DNA from: Pseudophaeobacter sp. EL27
Lineage (GTDB): Bacteria > Pseudomonadota > Alphaproteobacteria > Rhodobacterales > Rhodobacteraceae
DNA: 64,000 bases
Assembly: GCF_900313025.1 (NCBI RefSeq)
Contig: NZ_OMPQ01000015.1
Span: 257,775 to 321,774, forward strand
Direction: 5' to 3'
Shown here in pieces: positions 54,005 through 61,981 of this stretch. How positions within the stretch are numbered: the first letter of the stretch is position 1; every line of letters starts with the position of its first letter. The notes beneath the pieces are model-generated. The model worked only from the letters and a program-made list of their open reading frames with translations, was not told the origin of the DNA and made no database searches. The translations under genes were made by a program, and so were the position numbers.

Positions 54005-54575
54005 AGCTGACACCAAGACCAAGCTGATGGATGCCGCCGAACATCAAGTCCGCCAAAAGGGCGCCGATGGGTTCAGCTATTCAGACCTGAGCGCCGAGGT
54101 AGGCATCCGCAAGGCCAGCATTCACTATCACTTTCCCGCCAAATCCGATCTTCTGACGGCGATCATGGCGCGATACGCGCAGCAGGTCCTGGCAACTCTG
54201 GAAGGCTATGCCGATCAGCGCCCCACCCCTGAGGAACAGCTGACTGCCTTTGTTGGCTTTTATCGCGATGCCTTGCAACAGGGCAGTCGGCTTTGTCTTT
54301 GCGTTGCTTTCACGGTGGGCCGGGACGGTCTCTCGCCAGACACCCGCCAAGAGATCAGCCGCTTTCGCGATGCTGTGCAAAACTGGCTGCAACACCGCTT
54401 TGAGCAGATGCAATCAGAAGGCAGTTATACCAGCTGGACTGGCGATCCAAAGGCAGAGGCCGCCGCGACGCTTGCCCTGGTGGAGGGCGCGCAGCTTGCA
54501 GCCCGCAGCACCGCTGATCTCAGCCGTTATGATGCGGCCACCCAGGGTCTGTTGGAACGGCTCCACGTCGCCTGA
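53997..54575 (+). CDS. TetR/AcrR family transcriptional regulator
   Basis: A 192-residue TetR repressor. The helix-turn-helix is TKLMDAAEHQVRQKGADGFSYSDLSAEVGIRKASIHYHFPAKSDLLTAIMARY. The ligand-binding part contains SRLCLCVAFTVGRDGLSPDTRQEISRF, with a Cys pair near residues 100-102 that could respond to electrophiles. It resembles the AcuR/NemR-like group of TetR proteins with an SRLCLC segment. It is the third gene of the cupin-FAD unit and probably controls it through the palindrome at 52103-52122. Confidence 0.9.
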   Translation: MSKADTKTKLMDAAEHQVRQKGADGFSYSDLSAEVGIRKASIHYHFPAKSDLLTAIMARYAQQVLATLEGYADQRPTPEEQLTAFVGFYRDALQQGSRLCLCVAFTVGRDGLSPDTRQEISRFRDAVQNWLQHRFEQMQSEGSYTSWTGDPKAEAAATLALVEGAQLAARSTADLSRYDAATQGLLERLHVA

Positions 54576-54647
54576 CCGCTGGGTTCAGCCAGCCTCCTAT
54601 CGCAATATGCCTGTTACAGTCCCTGCCCGCCCTTTGAATCACACAAC

Positions 54648-54666
54648 ATGTGCCGCTGCGGCACAT
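54648..54666. promoter_or_regulatory. Perfect 9-bp dyad upstream of the nitroreductase gene
   Basis: ATGTGCCGC-T-GCGGCACAT is a perfect palindrome around one base, 150 bp before the nitroreductase start and 70 bp after tetR. It could be an operator or a transcript hairpin. The rest of 54576-54814 holds no gene. Confidence 0.45.
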
Positions 54667-54814
54667 CTGGCAAAACCATCTATAAAGCAAAGACCTAGAG
54701 ACCTAAGATCATGACTGAACGTGCTTTACCCTCGCGGCAAAGCACCAAGGCTTCCTGAGACCAGGCCCTATCCGGCAGGCCGAACGGAGGTCAGGCAAAC
54801 AAAAAGGGCATGTG

Positions 54815-55492
54815 ATGGAACTCAAACAGGCAATTCAAGAGCGGCGCTCAATCCGGGGCTTTACCAAGGAGCCGATCTCAAAAGAGATCCTGCAAGAGAT
54901 CATTGCGCTCGCCAACCGCGCCCCCTCCTCCATGAATACCCAGCCCTGGCACCTGCATGTGCTGACCGGAGACCCCCTGGAACAGGTACGCCGTGGCAAT
55001 ACAGAACGGATGCTGGATGGCACGCCGCCGACCCGCGACATCGAGGACTACGCCGCCTATGAGGGCGAGCACCGCGCCCGTCAGATTGAAATTGCAGTGC
55101 AATTGTTTGAGGCCATGGGGATCGAGCGTCACGACAAGGAACGCCGTCAGGATTGGGTGATGCGAGGGTTTCGTCAGTTTGATGCCCCGGTTTCCATTGT
55201 GGTCTGTTTTGACCGGGCGCTCTTGGACAATACGATTGCCCATTTTGACACTGGTGCGATGACCTACGGACTGGTGCTGGCCGCCTGGAGCAAGGGGATT
55301 GGCGCGGTGATCAATGGCCAAGGCATCATGCAGAGCCCGGTTGTGCGGGAGGTTGCCAATATCCCCGAGGATCAGATTATCCTGACCTGTGTGGCCCTGG
55401 GCTGGCCGGATGAGGATTTTATCGCCAATTCAGTTGTCTCGCGCCGCCGACCGCTGGAAAACACCACGCGTTTTCTGGGCTTTGAGGACTAA
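54815..55492 (+). CDS. Nitroreductase family protein
   Basis: A 225-residue FMN-dependent nitroreductase. Typical parts are MELKQAIQERRSIRGFTKEPISKEILQEIIALANRAPSSMNTQPWHLHVLTG (FMN-phosphate-binding Arg residues and the SSMNTQPW loop) and the C-terminal GIGAVINGQGIMQSPVVREVANIPEDQIILTCVALGWPDED. The middle segment, LDGTPPTRDIEDYAAYEGEHRARQIEIAVQLFEAMGI, is longer than in NfsB. It uses NAD(P)H to reduce nitroaromatics, quinones or similar compounds. It follows the tetR gene on the same strand but has its own upstream region. GTG directly precedes the ATG. Confidence 0.9.
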   Translation: MELKQAIQERRSIRGFTKEPISKEILQEIIALANRAPSSMNTQPWHLHVLTGDPLEQVRRGNTERMLDGTPPTRDIEDYAAYEGEHRARQIEIAVQLFEAMGIERHDKERRQDWVMRGFRQFDAPVSIVVCFDRALLDNTIAHFDTGAMTYGLVLAAWSKGIGAVINGQGIMQSPVVREVANIPEDQIILTCVALGWPDEDFIANSVVSRRRPLENTTRFLGFED

Positions 55493-55564
55493 CCGACGTC
55501 CAACAAGTCTCGCTTGCCGCCATCAAGACTGACTGTAGCCCTGGGGAGCTCCCCTGCCCTGTAG

Positions 55565-55593
55565 AAAAAGGCCGACCCAATTGGGTCGGCCTT
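55565..55593 (-). terminator. Terminator of the amidinotransferase gene
   Basis: A perfect 13-bp palindrome (AAGGCCGACCCAA / TTGGGTCGGCCTT) is followed on the minus strand by a T run. It sits between two convergent genes and may serve both. Confidence 0.93.
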
Positions 55594-55611
55594 GAAGAGT
55601 TTTTTCGAGGC

Positions 55612-56733
55612 TTAAAGGTTCGGGAAGTAGTCTTCACATTCGCCGTCGCGGTAAACATCCGCAGTACAGCAATGCAAACCACCGCCAAAGGCATAGGCGT
55701 CGCGCAGCTCAACTTCGACGACCTCCATACCCAGCTTGTCCATCTGCTCAGCCTGATAGACTTCGGACTTTTCAACACAGACGGTTTTGGGGTCCAGAAC
55801 CAGCACGTTCATCGACAACCAGGTTGAGGAATAGCACAGCGGCGGCGGTGTGTTGTGGGCAGGCTGTGCCGCATCCACGATCTCCCAGCCGTTTTTCTCA
55901 AACATGCCGCGCTGCTCTTCGGGCAATCTGCGTTGAGGGTTGTTGAGGATCAGCCCAGGACGCAGGGGGGTGAACGTGGCGTCGATATGGATCGGATAGG
56001 GATCGCCGGGGAAGTTCACGGTGTGCACACGGTGGTCGGGGAAGTGACGGCGCAGCCATTCGATCCCTTTGAGGTTGGTGGTAAACCCATGCTGCACGAC
56101 CAGATCACGGCCAAAACGCAGCACATCAGCCGCATCAAACAGCGGCTCTTCTTCGGTGGTGACAAAGAACTTCTCTGCCGCCCATTCCAGGCGCTTGGCC
56201 TCGCCGATCTTGTCGCTGAGATAATCCGGATGATAATCGGCATCGGTCAGGCGCGGCTTGGGCGCAGCCTCGTGGCGGAACTTGGGATCCTCATCCCAAT
56301 ATTGCTGCAACAAAGGACGGTAGTTCAGATACTCAAACCAACGGCACCGATAAGACATCGTCGCCTCAAGCATCTCATGCCCGACAGTCAACAATACATC
56401 GCGTGGCGGCATGCAGCCAAATTGGCTGTCGGTGTGAAAATCCGGGGTCGTGGCCGGCTGAGAGTGATCAATGGATGTCGGACGATCAACCCGAATACCG
56501 CGACCGCGCAGCTGATTGGCAAAATTGTCGAGCAGCTCATTGGCGCGATCGATTGTCTCTTGCGGGCGGCGCCCCCATTGGCCACGCATATCGCTGTCTT
56601 CTGGAACCTTGGCTTCCAGCGCGGGCTCTTCAGGTGGAATGTGGCAATCATCCGCACGGCCCACAATGACGTGGCGCAGCGTGTCCCATTCGTTCCAGCT
56701 TTTGATTTCGGTTTTATCTGGTGACCAGGCCAT
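55612..56733 (-). CDS. Amidinotransferase (glycine amidinotransferase-like)
   Basis: A 373-residue member of the arginine:glycine amidinotransferase/arginine deiminase fold. MAWSPDKTEIKSWNEWDTLRHVIVGRADDCHIPPEEPA is the family N-terminus. PARD-type residues appear in FDAADVLRFGRDLVVQ, VHTVNFPGDPYPIHIDATFTPLRPGLIL and the terminal FGGGLHCCTADVYRDGECEDYF, where Cys355 matches the catalytic Cys. Such enzymes move an amidino group from arginine to glycine or another amine. The acceptor is unknown; glycine and inosamine are both known in the family. It stands alone, with a strong terminator. Confidence 0.9.
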   Translation of the reverse strand: MAWSPDKTEIKSWNEWDTLRHVIVGRADDCHIPPEEPALEAKVPEDSDMRGQWGRRPQETIDRANELLDNFANQLRGRGIRVDRPTSIDHSQPATTPDFHTDSQFGCMPPRDVLLTVGHEMLEATMSYRCRWFEYLNYRPLLQQYWDEDPKFRHEAAPKPRLTDADYHPDYLSDKIGEAKRLEWAAEKFFVTTEEEPLFDAADVLRFGRDLVVQHGFTTNLKGIEWLRRHFPDHRVHTVNFPGDPYPIHIDATFTPLRPGLILNNPQRRLPEEQRGMFEKNGWEIVDAAQPAHNTPPPLCYSSTWLSMNVLVLDPKTVCVEKSEVYQAEQMDKLGMEVVEVELRDAYAFGGGLHCCTADVYRDGECEDYFPNL

Positions 56734-57239
56734 GACCGTCTCCTGTTGTGAGGGAGATAAGGCAGGGCCTTCAACCTCCCGATTGAAAGTCCCGGCGTAC
56801 AGGATCTGGGGTTAGGCAATAACAATCCCCGCGCGACGCCATCGCCAGAGTGCCTTATGAGCGGCATATCATTGCACAGGGACATTGGGAAGAAGCGGAT
56901 TAAAAGGAGTAGTTTTACCGAATTTGGCAACCTGACACGCCACTAAGGGCACCTCTCGTTGGTTCATCGCAATCAAAAGTCGATTTGACTGATCAGCCTG
57001 ACCTAAGTGATCGATGATGAAAGTTGGTGCCAAAACAGAGAAATAAACCTGGTGTTCACCGCGAAACGATAAGCTGTAGCTGTGCGCCTTGCGACGAGGA
57101 TGCAACCCAGAAATGAATGCCAAACTGCGACGTCAGGAGGGCTTGCTAGGTTTAGGATTTTTCCTGTTAAACTGAGTATGCTGAACCTCTGCCCACATAG
57201 GAGTGTTCTGAAGAATCTATCTGCGACGAAAGGAAAAAG
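56734..57239. other. Gene-poor start of the accessory patch
   Basis: No convincing gene is seen. An 84-codon frame on the minus strand (56869-57123) has no recognisable domain or ribosome-binding site. The DNA is more AT-rich than the flanking core genes. It leads into the histidine kinase gene, whose AAAGGAAAAAG site is at 57229-57239. Confidence 0.5.
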
Positions 57240-59141
57240 ATGAAAGGTCGTAGTGAGATTGAACTGCAGCAGGTGTTTGAACAGGCAGGCGAGGCGATCT
57301 ACGTCATCGATGCCAAAACGGGCTTTGTTGACCAGGTTAACGAGCAAGCCGTACTGGATTTAGGATACAGTCGAGAAGAACTCTACTCAATGACCGCAGC
57401 CGACTTGGTCGGCCTGGACGAAGGAGAGGTTATCTTCAAGTCATTGCTCAGTATGAAGATGGGCGAAAAGAGAACTCGTCGGGGTTTCCACAAAAGAAAA
57501 GACGGGTCGATCTTCCCCGTTGAGGTGCGTGTGGGAAAAATTGAAATCGGCGGAGCAGCTAAGCTTCTGTCGCTTGCGCGAGACATGACGGAACAAGTTC
57601 AGGTTCTCGAGCAAAAAGCTGTGAGTGACGCGAACTTTCGCCTGCTGATCGACAACTCGGTCCAAGGTGTAGCGATCGCTAATTCGAAACGTCAAATTGT
57701 ATATGCGAATGCAAAGTTCGCCGAAACCTTTGGCTATGCCAATGAACAAGAGATTCTCTCGGCAAAAGGCACACCTAATTTTATCTCTGAAAAAGATCAG
57801 GCCTTGGTCAATGATATTCGCAAGAGAGTTCTCTCTGGTGAATCTGAACCGACGACTTTTGAGTTCGACGGTATCAAAAGAGACGGAAGTGTCGTCAACC
57901 TAGAGTGCACTCTCGGGCGGGCAACCTGGAACAACGAGACAGCAACTTTAACAACATTCAGGGATGTTACCGAGGAAAAGCAGGCCAAAATCAGGCTTCA
58001 GCAAGCGCAGAAAGTAGAAGCCATTGGGCAAATGACCGGAGGCGTGGCACATGACTTCAACAATTTGCTGGCTGTCATTTTGGGCAATCTAGAGCTGCTG
58101 AATGAAGACTTGGCAGATGAGGCACAAAAAAAACTGGTGGGGAAGTGCATTTCCGCGACTGCCAGAGGCGCAGACCTTACTCGCAACATGCTCGCGTTTG
58201 CCAAACAAGCGCAACTCCAGCCTGTGGTCTTGGACGCGAACCAAACAGTGATGGATGTTCGGAGCTGGGCTGGTCGAACGCTTCCGGCATCCATTAAGCT
58301 TGAGTGCTCCCTGAAGAATGGGCTTTGGAGCGTAAAAGCTGACAAGCCATCGTTGGAAAGCGCTTTGTTGAACCTAATTCTGAATGCCAAGGACGCTCAA
58401 CCAGAAGGGGGCGAAATTTCGGTTACTACGGAAAACGTGATAATCGAGGGTACCGACGTTGGATCAAATGACCTCGAACTTCCTTCTGGGCGCTATGTCA
58501 AACTGTCTGTGAGCGATACAGGAAACGGAATTGCAGATCAGAATCTACCGTCCATTTTTGATCCTTTCTTCACTACAAAACCCCCTGGAACTGGTTCAGG
58601 CCTTGGTCTCTCCATGGTTCAAGGGTTTATCCACCAATCCGGCGGTGCTGTTCAGGTTTTTTCTGAACAAGGCAAGGGGACACAAATAAATCTCTTTTTT
58701 CCAGCGGTTTCATTGGAAGCTAAACAACCTGTCTCCCCAACAGATGACAAGGTTTTCACTTCTGGTGCGGCAAAATCAATCCTTGTCGTCGAGGACCAGG
58801 AAGAAGTCAGAGATGTTGTTGTCGCGACACTAGAACGGGCTGGTTACAGTATAACAGCAGCCATATCAGGAGATGCCGCCAACGCGCTCTTTGGAGACGG
58901 CGGGGGTTTCGACTTGTTAGTGACCGACATTGTCATGCCCGGCCACCTACAAGGTCCCACTCTAGCCCAGGCGCTAAGGGAAAAGAAGCCCGATTTACCT
59001 GTCGTTTTCATGTCAGGTTATGCTTCGGAAACCATTGACGCAGAAGACGGCATTCATGCCGATGATATTCGGCTTTCAAAGCCGGTGCTTCGCCAGGATT
59101 TGCTTCATGCAGTTGAGACGGCTCTCAGCAAAGTTCGATAG
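57240..59141 (+). CDS. PAS-PAS hybrid histidine kinase with receiver domain
   Basis: A 633-residue sensor kinase with no membrane segment. Two PAS domains lie at about 8-120 and 125-250, each with a PAC-like end (ARDMTEQV; FRDVTEEK). The dimerisation domain carries the phosphorylation site His271 in GGVAHDFNNLL. The ATPase domain has the N box (Asn382 in LLNLILNAKDA), SDTGNGIAD and GTGSGLGLSM. A receiver domain follows with ILVVEDQEEV, the phosphoacceptor Asp563 in VTDIVMPG and Lys614. There is no DNA-binding output domain or partner gene nearby. Codon use looks more AT-rich than in the neighbours, and it adjoins insertion-sequence remnants, which suggests acquisition. Confidence 0.92.
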   Translation: MKGRSEIELQQVFEQAGEAIYVIDAKTGFVDQVNEQAVLDLGYSREELYSMTAADLVGLDEGEVIFKSLLSMKMGEKRTRRGFHKRKDGSIFPVEVRVGKIEIGGAAKLLSLARDMTEQVQVLEQKAVSDANFRLLIDNSVQGVAIANSKRQIVYANAKFAETFGYANEQEILSAKGTPNFISEKDQALVNDIRKRVLSGESEPTTFEFDGIKRDGSVVNLECTLGRATWNNETATLTTFRDVTEEKQAKIRLQQAQKVEAIGQMTGGVAHDFNNLLAVILGNLELLNEDLADEAQKKLVGKCISATARGADLTRNMLAFAKQAQLQPVVLDANQTVMDVRSWAGRTLPASIKLECSLKNGLWSVKADKPSLESALLNLILNAKDAQPEGGEISVTTENVIIEGTDVGSNDLELPSGRYVKLSVSDTGNGIADQNLPSIFDPFFTTKPPGTGSGLGLSMVQGFIHQSGGAVQVFSEQGKGTQINLFFPAVSLEAKQPVSPTDDKVFTSGAAKSILVVEDQEEVRDVVVATLERAGYSITAAISGDAANALFGDGGGFDLLVTDIVMPGHLQGPTLAQALREKKPDLPVVFMSGYASETIDAEDGIHADDIRLSKPVLRQDLLHAVETALSKVR

Positions 59142-59639
59142 TTTTCCTCCTGCCCGGCCTCAGCGAGTCCGTGGTCAGGGTTTTGGAACAAAAAGCAGCC
59201 TAAACTCAGAGAGTGTATGGCTCATCTGGGAGGGTGTAAAAGTTCTGTTGAGGTCATTTACGCGAATACAGATACTTAACGCGGGGAATCCAGTGAGTGA
59301 ACTGCCTGGGTGATCAACCATGGCTCATCAACATAGGACTGGAAATTGCGAGGGATTAGCCGCGCCTCGGCCTTAGCCTCGGGGTTCCCCTTCAGCTGAT
59401 CGACAGAGACCGCCCTGCCCGCTTCAACCGGCTAAGCTCGGAGTCCGCTGACTTTTGGGCAGCTGCCTTGTTCGGGAACCTGCGCTTGAGGCGCAGAACT
59501 TGGGCTGGGCAGCCTTATCTGACTGGTCCAATTTGATTGTTAGTGCATGATCGGCCTGGGTTCCATTGGGACAATGTGTATTGGTTCAGATGTGATCTGA
59601 CAGTTGTCCGTTTTTCTGGCGGCGTCTGTCAGGCGAAGT
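59142..59639. other. Gene-free stretch with possible insertion-sequence remains
   Basis: No coding region is seen. Around 59591 the sequence TGTGATCTGACAG could be the terminal repeat of the IS481-type element whose transposase stops at 59640, but a matching left end is missing. The remainder looks like decayed mobile DNA. Confidence 0.4.
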
Positions 59640-60113
59640 TCAGCTCACGAACTTTTCCATCCAGATTTCTTTCCCGTCGATCATAGTTTCGATGGATGTT
59701 CTGCCGCAACACATTTTGCCCTGATGTGTGCGCTCGTGGTTGTAGTGATGCAGCCATTCGTCGAGATCAGCTTGTAACGCGTCGATGCTGTCGTAGAGCT
59801 TCTTGCGGAACGCGACCTGATAGAACTCCTGTAGGATCGTCTTATGGAACCGCTCGCAGATGCCGTTGGTCTGGGGTGACTTCACCTTGGTTTTGGTGTG
59901 GTCGATATCATTGATTGCCAAGAAGAGCTGGAAATCGTGTTTGTCGACGCGCCCACAATATTCCGTGCCCCGATCCGTCATGATCCGCAGCACCGGCAGG
60001 TCGTGTTCCTCGTAGAATGGCAGCACCCGGTCATTGAGTAGATCAGCTGCCGTGATGGGGGGCTTAGTGGTGTAAGCAGCAGGACGCCATGGTTGAGAGA
60101 TTGGTTGAAACAT
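59640..60113 (-). pseudogene. IS481-family transposase, 5'-truncated
   Basis: The frame encodes the C-terminal part of an rve-type DDE transposase. LRIMTDRGTEYCGRVDKHDFQLFLAINDIDHTKTKVKSPQTNGICERFHKTILQEFYQ contains the second Asp and the catalytic Glu (in NGICERFHK), and DEWLHHYNHERTHQGKMCCGRTS is the typical end. The N-terminal helix-turn-helix domain and the first catalytic Asp are absent. Recognisable similarity begins near YTTKPPITAADLLNDRVL (about 60080), right where a serine-recombinase fragment starts on the other strand. The element is therefore broken and cannot move by itself. Confidence 0.85.
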
Positions 60114-60391
60114 CTAACCCGAAGGTCATTGCAGCACTCGAAACAAAGATTGCCAAGCTGGATGAAGACAAGCTCCGCCTGAGTGACAAAATCACGCAAA
60201 ACACCAAACTGAAGGCCAGCATGGGTCAGATTTTCGAACTTTTGCGCGAGTTCCTGTCAAACCCTTGGAATATCCACGATAAAGGGCCTTTGGCAGTGAA
60301 GAAAACCATCATCAAAACGGCATTCAAAGCACCTTTGGCCTATGACCGCAAAAACGGATTTCGAACTCCGCAAGTGTCTGTAATATTTTAG
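60083..60391 (+). pseudogene. C-terminal fragment of a large serine recombinase
   Basis: About 100 residues (MVERLVETSNPKVIAALETKIAKLDEDKLRLSDKI...MGQIFELLREFLSNPWNIHDKGPLAVKKTIIKTAFKAPLAYDRKNGFRTP) match the coiled-coil and terminal part of resolvase-type large serine recombinases. The catalytic Ser domain and the recombinase core are missing. The fragment's 5' end abuts the truncated transposase. It ends 32 bp before tRNA-Leu, so it is probably the remainder of an integrative element lost from this site. Confidence 0.8.
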
Positions 60392-60422
60392 TTTTTGGGA
60401 TTTTTTACGTCTGAATGTAAAA

Positions 60423-60509
60423 TGGTGCGGGCGGTGGGACTCGAACCCACACGGGCACAAGGCCCAACAGATTTTAAGTCTGGTATGTCTACCATTCCAT
60501 CACGCCCGC
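60423..60509 (-). tRNA. tRNA-Leu (anticodon UAA)
   Basis: An 87-nt tRNA with a long variable arm. The acceptor stem is GCGGGCG / CGCCCGC, with discriminator A and encoded CCA. The anticodon loop is CTTAAAA, giving anticodon TAA. The T-arm GTGGG TTCGAGT CCCAC is canonical, and the variable arm is TTGGGCCTTGTGCCCGT-like, as expected for class II tRNAs. Mobile-element fragments lie 32 bp to its left. Confidence 0.95.
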
Positions 60510-60664
60510 AACCAAGGCAGGGTTTCACCACGCCTTAGGACAGTTGTCTAGCCGCCCAAGTCTCAGGGTTCAATCGATTTTCGCGCCTTAAAGGGGTTTC
60601 TCTGGCTTTCTGCAGAAACGACGAGACCACCAGCTGGAAACCTGTGCCCTTCCCCAAAGAACAA

Positions 60665-61294
60665 CTAGAGATCCTGGCCTGATGAAGGAGGGCTTGCCGG
60701 AGGTTGCGGGGACAACGGGCCGCCAGGGGTGGCGAGCCCACGCTCTGGCAGCCAAGGGTTTAGCGTCAGGGCTTCGCCAAGCGCCAATCGGGCTTCGCCG
60801 AGCCGATTCAATCCATAAAGCGCCAGTGCCCGCCCGCTCAGGGCTGCCACATGTCGGGGCGACAGGGCCACAGCCTGATCAAGATCCTTCAGCGCCGTCT
60901 CATAGTCCTGGCGCAGATAATGCACAAAGGCGCGCTGATTGTAGCCCTCGGCATAGTGCGGACAATAGGCGATCAACTGGTCAAAATCTTCCAAGGCACC
61001 AAGAAAGTCATAAGAAGAGCGCCGGGTCATGCCACGATCCAGGATCGCTTGCGCCTGATCATCTGGCGCATCAGCCCAGAATTCCCACATCTGATTAGAC
61101 AGATGGCGCGCCGCGTTCTCATCCGGGGCGCGTTGAACCTGGGTGATCAGCACCTCAAGGGCTTCGGAATGGTCCTGAGATGGGGGGCAGACCTCTTGAG
61201 CCGCAGCTTGTTGAACCGCTGATGCAGTCGACAGAGGCAAAGACAACAAGATTCCAGCACCAAGAGGGCGGAGATTGGAGAATATACTGGTCAT
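60665..61294 (-). CDS. TPR-repeat protein with signal peptide
   Basis: A 209-residue protein. An N-terminal signal (MTSIFSNLRPLGAGILLSLPLSTASAVQQAAA) suggests export to the periplasm, with AVA-like cleavage near residue 28. Tetratricopeptide units follow (ARHLSNQMWEFWADAPDDQAQAILDRG; SYDFLGALEDFDQLIAYCPHYAEGYNQRAFVHYLRQDYETALKDLDQAVALSPRHVAALSGRALALYGL), forming a helical scaffold for protein binding. The C-terminus is Pro-rich and disordered. The start was set at 61294, inside a longer frame. It is upstream of nothing obviously related and has no named function. Confidence 0.8.
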   Translation of the reverse strand: MTSIFSNLRPLGAGILLSLPLSTASAVQQAAAQEVCPPSQDHSEALEVLITQVQRAPDENAARHLSNQMWEFWADAPDDQAQAILDRGMTRRSSYDFLGALEDFDQLIAYCPHYAEGYNQRAFVHYLRQDYETALKDLDQAVALSPRHVAALSGRALALYGLNRLGEARLALGEALTLNPWLPERGLATPGGPLSPQPPASPPSSGQDL

Positions 61295-61385
61295 AAGTAG
61301 ATGCTGCGTGACTTTGCCACCCGCTGGCAAATCAACTTTTTGCGTGCCTCCCCTACCCCGACCTCACCTGAACACTCCCCGAGCC

Positions 61386-61856
61386 TTAGACCGGTGCCAG
61401 TCCTGCGTCCTCTTTGACGGCCTGCATCGCCACATAGGTCGAGGTGGCCGAGACATGCGGCAGTGAGGAGATTTTCTCGCCCAGCACCTGCCGATAGGCC
61501 GACATCGACCGGGTGCGCACCTTGAGCAGATAGTCAAAATGCGACGCCATCATATGGGCCTGCTCGATCTCGGGGATCCGTGCCACGGCGGCGTTGAACT
61601 TGGATAAGGCCGCCTCGCGGGTATCTTCCAGTTTGACCTCAACAAAGGCGACATGGTCGAGGCCCAGACGGATGGGATCAATCAGAGCACGGTAACCGGT
61701 GATGATCCCAGCGCTCTCCAGTCGGCGCAATCTTGTCTGGGTCGGGGATTTTGACAACCCAATGCGGCGGGCCAGATCCGCGATGGAAATCCGACCATCC
61801 TCTCCCAATACGTTGAGAATCTTTCGATCAAAATCATCCAGCTCTGAAAAATCCAT
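61386..61856 (-). CDS. putR: Lrp/AsnC-family proline utilisation regulator (PutR)
   Basis: A 156-residue Lrp protein. The helix-turn-helix MDFSELDDFDRKILNVLGEDGRISIADLARRIGLSKSPTQTRLRRLESAGIITGYRA is followed by a RAM effector domain (HVAFVEVKLEDTREAALSKF...EIEQAHMMASHFDYLLKVRTRSMSAYRQVL). It is divergent from putA, the arrangement of the proline-responsive activator PutR described in alphaproteobacteria. The start was set at the ATG 61856 after GGCGAGGC. Proline sensing is inferred from position. Confidence 0.9.
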   Translation of the reverse strand: MDFSELDDFDRKILNVLGEDGRISIADLARRIGLSKSPTQTRLRRLESAGIITGYRALIDPIRLGLDHVAFVEVKLEDTREAALSKFNAAVARIPEIEQAHMMASHFDYLLKVRTRSMSAYRQVLGEKISSLPHVSATSTYVAMQAVKEDAGLAPV

Positions 61857-61918
61857 TTGCCTCGCCACTTTGGTAAAAATCCACCCATATGGACCACCAT
61901 ACCCTATAATTCAGGTGA

Positions 61919-61931
61919 TTGTCCCGGACAA
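61919..61931 (+). promoter_or_regulatory. Short palindrome in the putR-putA intergenic region
   Basis: TTGTCC-C-GGACAA is a perfect 6-bp dyad 51 bp before the putA start. It is a plausible PutR or polymerase-proximal control site in the 125-bp divergent region. No longer Lrp consensus is evident. Confidence 0.35.
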
Positions 61932-61981
61932 AAGCCGATAATCTAATCAAAACGCCCTCCTCATAGCATTGGAGCCAGACC

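Noticed and set aside
54714-54755. A 15-codon frame after tetR resembling a leader peptide
   Set aside because: No run of regulatory codons and no attenuator-like hairpins follow it before the nitroreductase start.
56869-57123. An 84-codon minus-strand frame before the histidine kinase gene
   Set aside because: No domain, no convincing ribosome-binding site, and it overlaps another minus-strand frame. It could be decayed DNA, so it was kept only as a note on the gene-poor region.
59142-59639. A complete insertion sequence with terminal repeats
   Set aside because: Only one possible end near 59591 was seen; no matching opposite end or target duplication could be identified.
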